Assembly: GCF_009363695.1 (NCBI RefSeq)
Contig: NZ_CP045403.1
Coordinates: forward strand, 3,106,001 to 3,170,000
DNA: 64,000 bases
From: Bacillus sp. THAF10
GTDB lineage: Bacteria > Bacillota > Bacilli > Bacillales > Bacillaceae_I
Reading direction: 5' to 3'
The notes beneath the pieces are model-generated. The model worked only from the letters and a program-made list of their open reading frames with translations, had not been told where the DNA came from and did no database searches. The translations under genes were made by a program, and so were the position numbers. Positions 25,419-34,023 of the stretch are shown here, piece by piece. Position 1 is the stretch's first letter. Each line of letters starts with the position of its first letter.

Positions 25419-26201
25419 CTATCGTCCTTTCATCCACTCCGTTAACTCCCTCACAATCCGCCTGTTCTCTTTTGGCGGAAAGTAATGCGTAAACTCCTCA
25501 AAGTACCAAGCTTCCACTTCTTTTCCATGCTCCTTTGCACAACGCTCCAAACGGTACGAATGCTCTACCGAAACATTCGTATCCTTCACACCATGAATCA
25601 GCAGGATCGGAGCCATCAGCTTGTCAAGCTCAAAAAGTGGCGTTCTCCACTCATATCGCTCAGGATACTTATTCGGTGTTCCCCCTATCACCCGCTTCAT
25701 CATTCTGCGTAGGTCCACTCGCTCCTCATAGGTAAGGAACATATCGGAAACGCCTCCCCACGAGACAACAGAACACGTTTCAGGAAATTCAATTCCGGTC
25801 ATTAGTGCCATCACCCCACCGCGTGAAAAGCCGAACACATGAATGCGACCGGCCCGCACCTTTTCATGCTCCTTCAACAACTGAAATGCAGAAAACGCAT
25901 CCGTCCTATCATCTCCTGCGAAATCTTCATTCCCTTCTCCCCCTTGATTGCCACGATAAAATGGTGCCATCACCACAAAACCTTCAGAGGCAAATTGAAC
26001 GATGCGGCCAACCCGCACCTGACCAACGCTTTTAATGCCTCCTCTTAAATATAGGAAACCATCATACTTCCCTTCTGCTTTAGGCTCAGCCATCAATCCT
26101 TTCACCCTTAAACCCTCACTATAGTAAGTCACCATAAATACATTGATAGTAGGACTCGGTGAAGGAAAAGCCTTCTTTTCGATAATCATTCCGTCCTGCA
26201 A
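25419..26201 (-). CDS. ytmA: YtmA alpha/beta hydrolase (prolyl oligopeptidase-like)
   Basis: 260 residues of the S9/dienelactone-hydrolase type. The nucleophile elbow is GFSRGG, the acid is likely Asp in HGVKDTNVS and the base His in FTHYFPPKENRR. YLRGGIKSVG and FYRGNQGGEGNEDFAG match B. subtilis YtmA closely along the whole length. Substrate unknown. The TTG start at 26201 follows GGGGGG by six bases; homologues suggest the ATG four codons on (26189) is an alternative. Convergent with pckA. Confidence 0.88.
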   Translation of the reverse strand: MQDGMIIEKKAFPSPSPTINVFMVTYYSEGLRVKGLMAEPKAEGKYDGFLYLRGGIKSVGQVRVGRIVQFASEGFVVMAPFYRGNQGGEGNEDFAGDDRTDAFSAFQLLKEHEKVRAGRIHVFGFSRGGVMALMTGIEFPETCSVVSWGGVSDMFLTYEERVDLRRMMKRVIGGTPNKYPERYEWRTPLFELDKLMAPILLIHGVKDTNVSVEHSYRLERCAKEHGKEVEAWYFEEFTHYFPPKENRRIVRELTEWMKGR

Positions 26202-26310
26202 AATATTCCCCCCTTTTCACGCACTAGGCAATCACACATATTCAGCCCAAATCATACGCTAATCTATAAAAACATACAAAGCTTTTGCGTAAATTTAGAG
26301 GAGGTTGAAT

Positions 26311-27303
26311 ATGAAAGGCATAAAAATCACGTTAACTTTACTTTTAACTTTTGTTGTCATCACCGCACTTGTTGCTTGCGGAGGCAAAAAAGAAACGATT
26401 CGGATTGCAGAGGTAACCCGGTCTATTTTTTATGCTCCCCAATATGTTGCCATTGAAAAAGGTTTTTTTGAAGAAGAAGGTTTAGAGATTGAATTAACGA
26501 CCACTTGGGGCGGAGATAAAACGATGACGACGCTCCTAGCAGATGGTGCGGATATTGCATTAGTGGGCTCAGAAACCTCCATATATGTTTATGCGCAAGG
26601 CTCTAATGACCCAATCATTAACTTTGCCCAGTTAACACAAACAGATGGAACCTTCTTAGTTGCCAGAGAAAATTTGACAGATTTCAAATGGGAGGACCTA
26701 AAAGGCAGCACCTTCCTTGGACAGCGTAAAGGCGGCATGCCGCAAATGGCCGGGGAGTTTGTTCTAAAAAAACAGGGCATTGATCCACAAAATGATTTGG
26801 ATTTAATTCAAAACATAGACTTTGCAAACATTGCAAGTGCCTTTGCTTCCGGCACAGGGGAGTTCGTCCAGTTATTCGAACCTCAAGCTAGTATTTTTGA
26901 AGCAGAAGGCATCGGCTACATTGTTGCTTCCTTTGGAGAGGAATCTGGCCACATCCCTTACACTACCTTCATGGCAAAAGACAGCTTTATGAAAGAAAAC
27001 CCTGAAGCTGTGGAGAAGTTTACACGTGCGCTTTATAAAGCCCAGCTATGGGTGGAAAATAATCCAGCCTCTGAAACTGCAAAGGTAATCCTGCCATATT
27101 TTGAAGACACTTCTGTCGAACTAATTGAAACAGTAGTGGACCGTTATAAGAGTCAAGGGTCCTATGCTACTGATCCAATTCTTGACAAGGAAGAATGGGA
27201 GAATCTACAAGATATTATGGATACAGCTGGTGAGCTTCCACAATATGTGGAATATGAAACACTGGTTAATACCTCCATTGCAGAAGGGGTTATGGAAGAA
27301 TAG
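26311..27303 (+). CDS. ytlA: YtlA ABC transporter substrate-binding lipoprotein (NMT1/SsuA type)
   Basis: 330 residues from the ATG six bases after GAGGAGG. It has a lipoprotein signal with lipobox LVAC (Cys near residue 23), then an NMT1/THI5-like periplasmic-binding fold: FYAPQYVAIEKGFFEEEGLEIEL and ADIALVGSE are typical of the nitrate/sulfonate/taurine/thiamine-precursor group. It delivers the ligand to YtlC-YtlD. The ligand is unknown; no TPP riboswitch or sulfur control element is visible upstream. First gene of ytlACD. Confidence 0.9.
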   Translation: MKGIKITLTLLLTFVVITALVACGGKKETIRIAEVTRSIFYAPQYVAIEKGFFEEEGLEIELTTTWGGDKTMTTLLADGADIALVGSETSIYVYAQGSNDPIINFAQLTQTDGTFLVARENLTDFKWEDLKGSTFLGQRKGGMPQMAGEFVLKKQGIDPQNDLDLIQNIDFANIASAFASGTGEFVQLFEPQASIFEAEGIGYIVASFGEESGHIPYTTFMAKDSFMKENPEAVEKFTRALYKAQLWVENNPASETAKVILPYFEDTSVELIETVVDRYKSQGSYATDPILDKEEWENLQDIMDTAGELPQYVEYETLVNTSIAEGVMEE

Positions 27304-27314
27304 GATGATGAACG

Positions 27315-28094
27315 ATGAGTTTATTATCAATAAGAAATATTGAACATGTTTATTTTACACCCGAGAGAGCCACGAAGGTTCTTGAGGACATTAGCTTGAC
27401 TGTAGAGGAAGGAGAATTCATCTCCTTTCTCGGCCCTAGTGGCTGTGGAAAAACCACCCTGTTGTCCATTATTGCAGGATTATTAAATCCTACGGTCGGC
27501 TCTGTTTTTCTAAGAGAAAAGCCTTCCAAGGATTGTGTGTCTGAGATCGGTTATATGCTTCAGCAGGACTATCTATTTCCATGGAAGACGATTGAAGAGA
27601 ATGTATTAATCGGGTTAAAGATTACAGAAAAACTTAATCCTGACAAAAGAAAAAAGACATTGAATCTTCTAAATGAAATGGGGTTACCTGAAGTAGAAAA
27701 ACTGTATCCATCACAGCTATCTGGAGGAATGAGGCAGCGGGTAGCGCTTGTCCGTACACTTGCCACGGAGCCTCAACTTTTGCTATTGGATGAACCATTT
27801 TCTGCTTTAGATTATCAAACGAAGCTAAAGCTTGAAGACCTAGTGTTCACTACATTAAAAGCTTTTCAAAAAACAGCATTGCTTGTTACCCATGATATCG
27901 GGGAAGCCATTGCGATGAGCGACAGGATTATTCTATTAAAGGCAAATCCAGGGCGAATTGCAAAAACCTTCGTTGTACCCGAAGAAATACGGAATACCGT
28001 ACCTTTTGAGGCAAGGCAGCATGAAGCGTACTCCTCCTTGTTCCAAAAAATCTGGAAGGAGTTGGAGCAGCTTGAACAACAAAGCCAACCTTGA
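27315..28094 (+). CDS. ytlC: YtlC ABC transporter ATP-binding protein
   Basis: 259 residues. Walker [10 protein letters not shown] near 41, Q-loop [11 protein letters not shown], signature [11 protein letters not shown] and Walker [13 protein letters not shown], with the H-loop in [10 protein letters not shown]. It matches the TauB/SsuB group that energises NitT/TauT importers. It starts 11 bases after ytlA and its last 23 bases overlap the chosen ytlD start. Confidence 0.93.
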   Translation: MSLLSIRNIEHVYFTPERATKVLEDISLTVEEGEFISFLGPSGCGKTTLLSIIAGLLNPTVGSVFLREKPSKDCVSEIGYMLQQDYLFPWKTIEENVLIGLKITEKLNPDKRKKTLNLLNEMGLPEVEKLYPSQLSGGMRQRVALVRTLATEPQLLLLDEPFSALDYQTKLKLEDLVFTTLKAFQKTALLVTHDIGEAIAMSDRIILLKANPGRIAKTFVVPEEIRNTVPFEARQHEAYSSLFQKIWKELEQLEQQSQP

Positions 28095-28878
28095 ACAATT
28101 GCATCATGGCTACCTGAAACAAAGAAAGAAAACGTCCTATAAGGTGCGTCTTTATCAGTTGATTATTTTTCTTACGTTTTTTTCTTTTTGGGAGCTTGCG
28201 GGAAAATACAGCTGGATTAATCCATTATTGTTTAGCTACCCAAGCAGGATTTGGAACCTCTTTCTTGCAAAAATTCAAGATGGGACACTTTTATCCAATA
28301 TAAGTATCACCCTAACGGAAACGGTCTTTGGGTTTATTTTAGGAACGCTTGCAGGAACCATACTCGCAGCGATCCTTTGGTGGTCACCGATGACCTCAAG
28401 AGTCCTAGAGCCCTACCTCGTAATTTTAAATGCGATGCCAAAAGTAGCACTTGGCCCAATTCTAATTGTCGCGATTGGTCCGAATATGGGTTCCATCATC
28501 ACCATGGGAGCGATTATCTCTGTTATTATTACAACAATTGTGGTGTACACTGCTTTTAAGGAAGTCGATGATAACTATTTGAAAGTACTGCGAACATTCG
28601 GCGCTTCTAGAAAACAGCTGTTTCAGCAGGTCGTCCTGCCCGCCTCCTATCCTACCATCATATCGACCTTGAAGGTAAATGTTGGCCTTGCTTGGGTTGG
28701 GGTAATTGTTGGGGAATTTTTAGTAAGTTCCAAGGGGCTTGGGTACATGATTATTTACGGTTTTCAGGTCTTTAATTTCACCTTGGTACTTCTTAGCCTC
28801 TTAATCATTGCCGTTTTTGCCACCATTATGTATCAACTAGTTGAATTTTTAGAGAAAAAGCTTGTAAAGCATCATTAA
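28072..28878 (+). CDS. ytlD: YtlD ABC transporter permease
   Basis: 268 residues with about six hydrophobic segments and the BPD_transp_1 EAA loop [28 protein letters not shown] (here [15 protein letters not shown]). The membrane partner of YtlA and YtlC. The longer open frame begins inside ytlC; the TTG at 28072 is preferred because AAGGAG lies ten bases upstream and the product length then fits TauC/SsuC permeases. Confidence 0.85.
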   Translation: MNNKANLEQLHHGYLKQRKKTSYKVRLYQLIIFLTFFSFWELAGKYSWINPLLFSYPSRIWNLFLAKIQDGTLLSNISITLTETVFGFILGTLAGTILAAILWWSPMTSRVLEPYLVILNAMPKVALGPILIVAIGPNMGSIITMGAIISVIITTIVVYTAFKEVDDNYLKVLRTFGASRKQLFQQVVLPASYPTIISTLKVNVGLAWVGVIVGEFLVSSKGLGYMIIYGFQVFNFTLVLLSLLIIAVFATIMYQLVEFLEKKLVKHH

Positions 28879-28880
28879 AA

Positions 28881-28909
28881 AAGGAGCCTCTTTTCGTTAA
28901 GAGCTCCTT
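28881..28909 (+). terminator. Terminator of ytlACD
   Basis: AAGGAG pairs with CTCCTT, extended by CTCTT/AAGAG around TTCGTT, and is followed by a T-rich stretch. It overlaps the last codons of the convergent ytkD gene. Confidence 0.75.
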
Positions 28910-29364
28910 CTTACTTTTTCCAGGCAATAGGTTAGCACATCATCTTTCATAATAAAACTAAATCTATTGTCTTTTTGAATATTTTCCGGCAAATGCTTAA
29001 TGAGGACGGGGCCATTTGTTTCATAATATGTACTTTGCTTATCCAGCCTGTCAATCTTGGCAAAATAAACATTTTTTATAATGACCTTTTCTCTGCCTTC
29101 AACCTTGTACTGTCCTATGTATTGCATCTTTGAGATGTGTCCACCTGTTTCTTCCTTCACTTCTCTTATTGCACCTTGCTCTGCGGTTTCCCCAGGCTCT
29201 ACCTTACCGCCCGGAAATTCCAGTCCTCTGTTTTTGTGACTCGTTAATAGCCATTGGTCCTGATATCGGCAAATAACCCAAACATGTTTGGGTGTTTTGG
29301 AAAAAGGATGATCATCAAAGGATAACATTACTCGATTGTGATAAATATCGTCAAACTCATACAT
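28897..29364 (-). CDS. ytkD: YtkD Nudix hydrolase
   Basis: 155 residues. A complete Nudix box G-x5-E-x7-REVKEETG lies at about 52-74 ([20 protein letters not shown]). B. subtilis YtkD hydrolyses nucleoside triphosphates including 8-oxo-dGTP and helps protect against oxidative mutagenesis. Located beside dps as in B. subtilis, consistent with a stress role. Ends convergent with ytlD and shares the hairpin region. Confidence 0.9.
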   Translation of the reverse strand: MYEFDDIYHNRVMLSFDDHPFSKTPKHVWVICRYQDQWLLTSHKNRGLEFPGGKVEPGETAEQGAIREVKEETGGHISKMQYIGQYKVEGREKVIIKNVYFAKIDRLDKQSTYYETNGPVLIKHLPENIQKDNRFSFIMKDDVLTYCLEKVRRSS

Positions 29365-29489
29365 ACTATCGAAACTCCAATTTTCTTTATTTCTATATCA
29401 TCTTATCATAAGGCAATCGAAAATGTGAGAATAAAACACCTTATTTAGACCATCCAACCTATAATAATTTTCAACTCCAGCCTATTTTC

Positions 29490-29520
29490 AAGCAACAAGC
29501 CTTTAGAAAAGAGCTTCACT
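29490..29520 (-). repeat. Possible left-end fragment of the dispersed structured repeat
   Basis: On the minus strand AGCTCTTTTCTAAAGG then TTGTTGCT reproduces only the first part (boxes A and B) of the repeats at 29903, 34586 and 52686. The rest of the element is not recognisable between here and ytkD. Apart from this, the 29365-29515 gap shows nothing. Confidence 0.45.
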
Positions 29521-29836
29521 CAATAATATCATCCATCAGTCCTTGTGTTCGAATATGGTTCTTTGTCTCCTCGTCACCTAACTCATAAATCATCTTAAAC
29601 GCCAGTTGCAGCCCATTATCATAGGCATCATTTGATCTGTCAAGATGATACTGAAGATACGGTATATGCGCTCTCCAGAAGCCTTGCCAATCAGAGGAAT
29701 AATTTTGGTCAAAAATTTCCCTCAGCTTCGTAATTTCTTCATCTGTTGCTTGAATCTGATAGTCCCAAGACGCTGCCGTTTTATTTTGCGAAATGGCACC
29801 ATCAGCAATAGATATGTAATATGTTTTTCGCTCCAT
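29516..29836 (-). CDS. Conserved hypothetical protein, 106 residues
   Basis: Start at the ATG that follows AAAGGGTGG by five bases; a GTG three codons upstream is the alternative. A beta-rich N-terminus (RKTYYISIADGAISQNK) is followed by a helical region with EEITKLREIFDQNYSSDWQGFWRAHIPYLQYH and a C-terminal helix. No signal, membrane span or catalytic motif. It resembles small uncharacterised Bacillus proteins that database entries loosely call hydrolase or acyltransferase; I would not rely on that. Confidence 0.65.
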   Translation of the reverse strand: MERKTYYISIADGAISQNKTAASWDYQIQATDEEITKLREIFDQNYSSDWQGFWRAHIPYLQYHLDRSNDAYDNGLQLAFKMIYELGDEETKNHIRTQGLMDDIIE

Positions 29837-29902
29837 TTTTCCCACCCTTTCAGACTAACTGTCCTTATTTTCACTCAAAATTCACGCTTTATTCTTTACA
29901 TA

Positions 29903-30070
29903 AAGCTCTATTTTAAAGATCGTTGCTGTGAACCTGGAAAAAGTCGGCTTTAGGACTCTTCCAATCATTAAGCGAAAGATAAATTGCCTCAAGTTTAAAG
30001 CTACCTTCACGAAAAAAGCACGACAGCAATGTTAAATACGTGTTGCTTAACGAAAACAAACAGCTTTACA
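29903..30070 (+). repeat. Dispersed structured repeat, copy 2
   Basis: AAGCTCTATTTTAAAGATCG starts the copy. GTTGCT (29922-29927) can pair with AGCAAT (30025-30030) with one G-U. The internal hairpin is GGAAAAAGTC against GGACTCTTCC (about 29936-29962). The A/A' pair is degraded here (GCTCTATTTT against AAAAAGC). It ends CGAAAAC. It occupies the 29837-30116 gap, where no gene is seen. Confidence 0.75.
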
Positions 30071-30116
30071 TAATAAAAGACTGAAGTTAGAATCTCTCCT
30101 TTTCTCCAGTCGCCCA

Positions 30117-30515
30117 TTACGAATCTGTTTTCTTTTTTATCGCTTCTATTACTTTTTTTAGCACATTAGGAATCGGGACACCTAGTTTAGCTGCATTTTC
30201 CATAATAGAAATGAACTCATTTACTAAATAAAATAAAATAGTTACATCCTTGATGAGGTTTGTTCCCATAATGGTGTCTAAAACATGAGCAATGCTTACA
30301 AGAGCAAAAATAAAAACCTTCTTTGCTATTCCTCGAAACCCTACTCTACTAGAGAGTTTTTTCTCTAGATAAGCTGCCATGATTCCTGTAATATAATCCA
30401 CTACTACAAAAACCACTAAAAACATGAAAATTTTACTAAATCCACCGAACATAAGAGATGTAATAGAACCAATAAATGATACCAGACTAAAGTACAATAA
30501 ATGATACTTGTCCAT
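30117..30515 (-). CDS. Holin-like membrane protein (YtkC type)
   Basis: 132 residues with about three to four hydrophobic helices and the phage holin (Phage_holin_4 family) pattern: FMFLVVFVVVDYITGIMAAY and KLGVPIPNVLKKVIEAIKKK at the C-terminus. Phage holins of this type permeabilise the membrane, but no amidase or phage genes adjoin it. In B. subtilis a holin-like ytkC lies at the same place between ytkD and dps, so it is a resident chromosomal gene. Role unknown. Confidence 0.75.
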   Translation of the reverse strand: MDKYHLLYFSLVSFIGSITSLMFGGFSKIFMFLVVFVVVDYITGIMAAYLEKKLSSRVGFRGIAKKVFIFALVSIAHVLDTIMGTNLIKDVTILFYLVNEFISIMENAAKLGVPIPNVLKKVIEAIKKKTDS

Positions 30516-30630
30516 GATGCTTCTACCCCCAAAATTACGCAGTATTTATCTATACATCTATTTTATGAGGGATTCTAGCAGAAGGTTACGAGTTTTTAGC
30601 CTGTTTTACAAGAATTACTAGAAAGAAAAA

Positions 30631-30661
30631 ACATGCCGAGCGGCTTTCGCCACTGGCATGT
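30631..30661 (-). terminator. Terminator of dps
   Basis: ACATGCC pairs with GGCATGT with an inner GCG/CGC stem. On the minus strand it runs into TTTTTTC just after the dps stop. Confidence 0.85.
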
Positions 30662-30666
30662 TTTGT

Positions 30667-31107
30667 TTACTTTCCTAAGAATGCATGTAGCATCCAGCTA
30701 TGTTTTTCTACACTTTGATGAATGGCAAGCAGCATATCACCTGTCGTTTCATCACCTGACTGATCGGCAATTTCCATGCCTGCCTTTAATTCTTCGTTTA
30801 AGGTAGCAAAATCATCTGCGATGGATTGTACCATCTGTTCAGCCGTTTCTTTCCCTTCTGCCTCTTTTATCGAAGAGATTTCAAGAATTTCCTTCATCGT
30901 TCCAACCGGTGTTCCTTCTATGGCCAAAAGCCTTTCTGCCAATTCGTCAATATGCGTGGCAGCTTCACCGTATAGCTGTTCAAACTTTTCATGCAAAGTA
31001 AAGAATTCTGGTCCTTTTACAAACCAATGATAGTTATGTAATTTGATGAAAAGAACGCTCCAATTTGCTACCTGCTTATTTACCACTTCTGTTAATTGAT
31101 TAGACAT
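30667..31107 (-). CDS. dps: Dps-family ferritin-like DNA-protection protein
   Basis: 146 residues, four-helix ferritin fold. The shared-site ferroxidase ligands are visible as [22 protein letters not shown] and [14 protein letters not shown]. Dps dodecamers oxidise and store iron and protect DNA in starvation and oxidative stress. AAGGAGG precedes the ATG, and a SigB-type promoter lies about 45-70 bases upstream. Next to ytkD, as in B. subtilis. Confidence 0.93.
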   Translation of the reverse strand: MSNQLTEVVNKQVANWSVLFIKLHNYHWFVKGPEFFTLHEKFEQLYGEAATHIDELAERLLAIEGTPVGTMKEILEISSIKEAEGKETAEQMVQSIADDFATLNEELKAGMEIADQSGDETTGDMLLAIHQSVEKHSWMLHAFLGK

Positions 31108-31150
31108 CTTGGTCTTTCCCTCCTTGATATCAAAAGCCTACTTATAATTT

Positions 31151-31176
31151 TTACCCCCATTAGCGTACCCATAAAC
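31151..31176 (-). promoter_or_regulatory. SigB-type promoter of dps
   Basis: On the minus strand GTTTAT (31171-31176), 14 bases, GGGTAA (31151-31156), close to the SigB consensus GTTTAA-N12-14-GGGTAT. dps belongs to the SigB regulon in B. subtilis. Confidence 0.7.
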
Positions 31177-31238
31177 ATAAGACTTATCCTTAGTGATAAA
31201 ATAAGAAAAGTGAGGAGTTAAAGGAGGTATTTCATGCC

Positions 31239-31391
31239 ATGATTAAAATATTGATTGTTTGTATCATTATTGTGTTTGTTATTCTATTTTTGACACTTCT
31301 ATCAACCAATAAAGCTTACAAATATGAACACAAGGTGGATCCACTGGAACCGAAGCATGAAAAAGATGAACAAAAAGATAACGAAAAATAA
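31239..31391 (+). CDS. ytzI: YtzI-like small membrane protein
   Basis: 50 residues. The N-terminal 21 are hydrophobic (MIKILIVCIIIVFVILFLTL), forming one membrane span, followed by a charged tail rich in Lys, Glu, Asp and His (YKYEHKVDPLEP to DEQKDNEK). AAAGGAGG lies 11 bases before the ATG; the upstream ATG at 31234 stops after two codons. The size and the span-plus-charged-tail plan resemble B. subtilis YtzI, encoded in this neighbourhood. Function unknown. Confidence 0.7.
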   Translation: MIKILIVCIIIVFVILFLTLLSTNKAYKYEHKVDPLEPKHEKDEQKDNEK

Positions 31392-31393
31392 CA

Positions 31394-31431
31394 CAAGACC
31401 CATTGGCTTTTTCCATGCTCAATGGGTCTTG
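31394..31431. terminator. Bidirectional terminator between ytzI and ycgQ
   Basis: CAAGACCCATTG pairs perfectly with CAATGGGTCTTG. It lies between two converging genes and has a T-rich run on the minus-strand side. Confidence 0.85.
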
Positions 31432-31440
31432 TGCTAGCTT

Positions 31441-32442
31441 TTAGTAATATTCATAAATGTATGGTGAGTCTGGCTGCTCTACTTTTTCTACCGTGTCTAC
31501 TTGAACATATGGCAACGTAAAATTGTTGTAATTGGTAGAGGTCAAGGTCCCGCTTACTTTTACCCAGTCATCATTCTTCAGCTCTTGTGCACCAGGCATA
31601 TTAGATAATGTACCATACACGCTTGCGTCTGCCACACAGCAGGAGAGACCGAATCTCGCCACAACAAATTGATCTTTTGTAAAATCACTTTCTCGGTAAA
31701 CAAACCCAAGTATTTCAATTCGTTTTCCAACAAACTCTTTCACATTCATGTCAATGATATTCATCATTGGGATATAGCGGTCATCATCCACCACAATCGT
31801 ATCCATCTCTAGCATTTCAGCTTTAAGCTCCTCATAATACCCTTCCGGTGGAGCCTGTACCTCAAACCCTTCCGGATGCTCAAGCGGGGCATCTGCTAGC
31901 TTTTCATCAATGCCTTCTTTAGCTTCCTCTGGATTTTCCATATAGGAATCAGGATCATCAAGATACGCTTCGGCCCTTGAAGTATCAGAAGCATCTGAAG
32001 TGGAGGACTCTTCCTTTTCGCCCGATCCATCAAATGCACCTGCTTGTTGTTGTTTCTCTACAACCTGCTTTGAGCTTGTAAACCCACGTTTTTCAATGAT
32101 GGAGCTGTCTAATACATTATCATAAAACATAAACCCTGTGACAACAGGTAGCACAAACATAGAATAGATTAATATGGATTGTATTGGCGTGGAGGACTCG
32201 CCATGATCAAAGCCACAATTACACACAAGCTCCTCCTTATTTTTCGAACCGCTTCGCCAAATCTGCACTATTCCAAGAATAAATAGCGTTGCAGCAGCAA
32301 AATACATAAACGGCATCATACGTGGCGCAATGAAGTTTGTGATATTCCCAGTGGCTAAAAGTTTAAAAAATAGCAAAGTAAACCCTAAAAGAATGATTCC
32401 TCGTAGATAAATATGGAAACCATAATCTCTTGTTTTTTCCAT
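31441..32442 (-). CDS. ycgQ: YcgQ-like protein (TIGR03943 putative permease subunit)
   Basis: 333 residues. Four hydrophobic segments in the first 125 residues (IYLRGIILLGFTLLFFKLLA, FMYFAAATLFILGIV, ILIYSMFVLPVVTGFMFY) are followed by an acidic linker and a C-terminal soluble domain with an RFGLSCCVADASVYG stretch, including a CC pair. It lies 17 bases after the YcgR-like permease gene, and the pair always occurs together in Bacillus. Transport of a metal or metalloid is suspected for the family but not established. Surrounding zinc genes suggest a zinc link. Confidence 0.85.
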   Translation of the reverse strand: MEKTRDYGFHIYLRGIILLGFTLLFFKLLATGNITNFIAPRMMPFMYFAAATLFILGIVQIWRSGSKNKEELVCNCGFDHGESSTPIQSILIYSMFVLPVVTGFMFYDNVLDSSIIEKRGFTSSKQVVEKQQQAGAFDGSGEKEESSTSDASDTSRAEAYLDDPDSYMENPEEAKEGIDEKLADAPLEHPEGFEVQAPPEGYYEELKAEMLEMDTIVVDDDRYIPMMNIIDMNVKEFVGKRIEILGFVYRESDFTKDQFVVARFGLSCCVADASVYGTLSNMPGAQELKNDDWVKVSGTLTSTNYNNFTLPYVQVDTVEKVEQPDSPYIYEYY

Positions 32443-32459
32443 CGGTTTTCATTCCTTCC

Positions 32460-33467
32460 TTACAGCACAAGCTGCTGGAAAATTAGTATGCTGGCATAAA
32501 CAACTATGGTCACAACCGCCATAAAGACAAGTACAAATTTCGTTTTAAAGTAAGCAAACAACATAAAGGTATTTTTCAAATCAAGCATAGGCCCATATAT
32601 TAAAAATGCTAAAAGAGATCCCGTTGTAAACGTGGAACCAAAGGATGCGGCCACAAAGGCATCAGCCTCTGAGCAGAGAGAAAGCACGTAACCAAACGCC
32701 ATCATCACAGCAGGCGATAAGACTTCATTTTGTCCAAGCGCCGTTAAGATGCTTCGGTCAAGGAAGGTTTGAAACAAACTGGCAATAAACGCACCAGCAA
32801 TTAAAAATTTCCCCATATCAAAAAACTCGTCGCTGGCGTGATAGAAAGTCGCTTTCCATTTATTTTGTTGCAAAGCAGGCTGCTCGAGCTCAGGGTCCTG
32901 TTTTCCTAGCAACTCATTTTTCGTCCAACGAAGCTGATTTTTGTTATCAAACAATAACAGCATCAATAAACCTATGATAATACAAAGAACAAATGCGAGA
33001 CCAAATCTTCCATACAAGATAGTCGGATCGCCATTGAATGCATAAAAAGTCGATGCCACAACAACTGGGTTAAGTATTGGAGCACCTACTAATAGAACAA
33101 CTCCAACATGCAACGGCATGCCTTTTTTGATAAGTCTTCTCACAACAGGTATGATTGCACACTCACATATCGGAAAAATTGCTCCAAGGATGGCAGCCGG
33201 AATAATCGCTGCAAAAGCATTTTTAGGTAGAAATTTTTTAATGGTTTCCTCAGATACAAAGGTTTGAATAAGTGCAGATGCGAAAACACCAAGTAATATA
33301 AATGGAACAGCTTCAATAACGATGCTGAGAAAAATTGTATTTACATTTAGCCATGAGCCAGGAATATCTAGATTGATCTCTTTGAAGTCAATAAAAAAGA
33401 ACAAATATAAGAATACTCCTATTAACACAAGGCCGATTAGATCCTTAAAAAGACTGCTTGTCCTCAT
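32460..33467 (-). CDS. ycgR: YcgR-like permease (DUF318/ArsP superfamily)
   Basis: 335 residues from the ATG that follows AGGAG by seven bases; the open frame extends further but without a ribosome binding site. It has about eight transmembrane segments. The ArsP/DUF318 signature appears as FPICECAIIPVVRRLIKKGMPLHVGVVLLVGAPILNPVV, with a Cys at ICEC, and again as SLCSEADAFVAASF. Relatives export organoarsenicals or are uncharacterised. It forms an operon with ycgQ. An extended -10 (TGATATAAT, minus strand, 33499-33504) lies upstream. Confidence 0.87.
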   Translation of the reverse strand: MRTSSLFKDLIGLVLIGVFLYLFFFIDFKEINLDIPGSWLNVNTIFLSIVIEAVPFILLGVFASALIQTFVSEETIKKFLPKNAFAAIIPAAILGAIFPICECAIIPVVRRLIKKGMPLHVGVVLLVGAPILNPVVVASTFYAFNGDPTILYGRFGLAFVLCIIIGLLMLLLFDNKNQLRWTKNELLGKQDPELEQPALQQNKWKATFYHASDEFFDMGKFLIAGAFIASLFQTFLDRSILTALGQNEVLSPAVMMAFGYVLSLCSEADAFVAASFGSTFTTGSLLAFLIYGPMLDLKNTFMLFAYFKTKFVLVFMAVVTIVVYASILIFQQLVL

Positions 33468-33692
33468 TCTATTTCTCCTATTCCTTAATCTATTTTGTAT
33501 TATATCATATGAAACTAGCAAATTATTTTAGCTATTACTAGAAATATATGCCGTCTTATTGAGAAAATGATAAGTTTTGGTGAAGTTGGTGGATGAGGAT
33601 GCTGATTGGGGGATGATTTTCGTAGGCGATGGGGGCAGTATTATGATGCGAAGGCTGTTTTTCAGTTGAATTTGTGGTAGTATTTTTATTTA

Positions 33693-33950
33693 CTGTCCAG
33701 TCTCGACGATATATTGTCCACCTTCCGTTTTTATTGTCCTCTCTCCATAATATTTTGTCCACTTTCCGTTTTTATTGTCCACTCTCCATGATAATTTGTC
33801 CACTTTCCGTTTTTATTGTCCACTCTCCATGATAATTTGTCCACTTTCCGTTTTTATTGTCCACTCTCCATGATAATTTGTCCGCTTTTTCTTATTATTG
33901 TCCATTTGAACGCATATAAAGGCCATTCGACACCAAGCGGCAAAATTTGC
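33693..33950 (-). repeat. Intergenic 20.5-bp periodic array with conserved leader (array 3)
   Basis: On the + strand TTGTCC-type boxes start at 33693, 33714, 33734, 33755, 33775, 33796, 33816, 33837, 33857, 33878 and 33898: ten intervals strictly alternating 21 and 20. The two alternating half-units are TTGTCCACTTTCCGTTTTTA and TTGTCCACTCTCCATGATAA (plus T). The leader at 33919-33950, read on the minus strand, is GCAAATTTTGCCG, then GTGTCGAATGGCC. The array starts just after the luxS terminator. The 33468-34023 gap holds no gene that I can support. Confidence 0.92.
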
Positions 33951-33985
33951 ATCTCCCCTTGCCTATTTCCCTATACGCAAAAAAA

Positions 33986-34013
33986 TGGTCACCATCTACA
34001 ACAATGGTGACCA
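33986..34013 (-). terminator. Terminator of luxS
   Basis: TGGTCACCAT and ATGGTGACCA are perfectly complementary around an eight-base loop. On the minus strand the hairpin is followed by TTTTTTTG. Confidence 0.92.
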
Positions 34014-34023
34014 CCTAAAAAAC

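Noticed and set aside
25058..25437. Overlapping minus-strand open frames of 81-101 codons across array 2
   Set aside because: They translate the 41-bp repeat (ISAKTLRLSAG-type text), lack ribosome binding sites and overlap the end of pckA; the repeat explains them.
30117..30515. Prophage remnant suggested by the holin-like gene
   Set aside because: No other phage genes, integrase or attachment sites nearby, and the gene sits at its B. subtilis position between ytkD and dps.
25200..33950. CRISPR array at the 20.5-bp repeat loci
   Set aside because: Units are only 20-21 bp with both half-units conserved, there are no unique spacers of 30 bp or more, and no cas genes are present.
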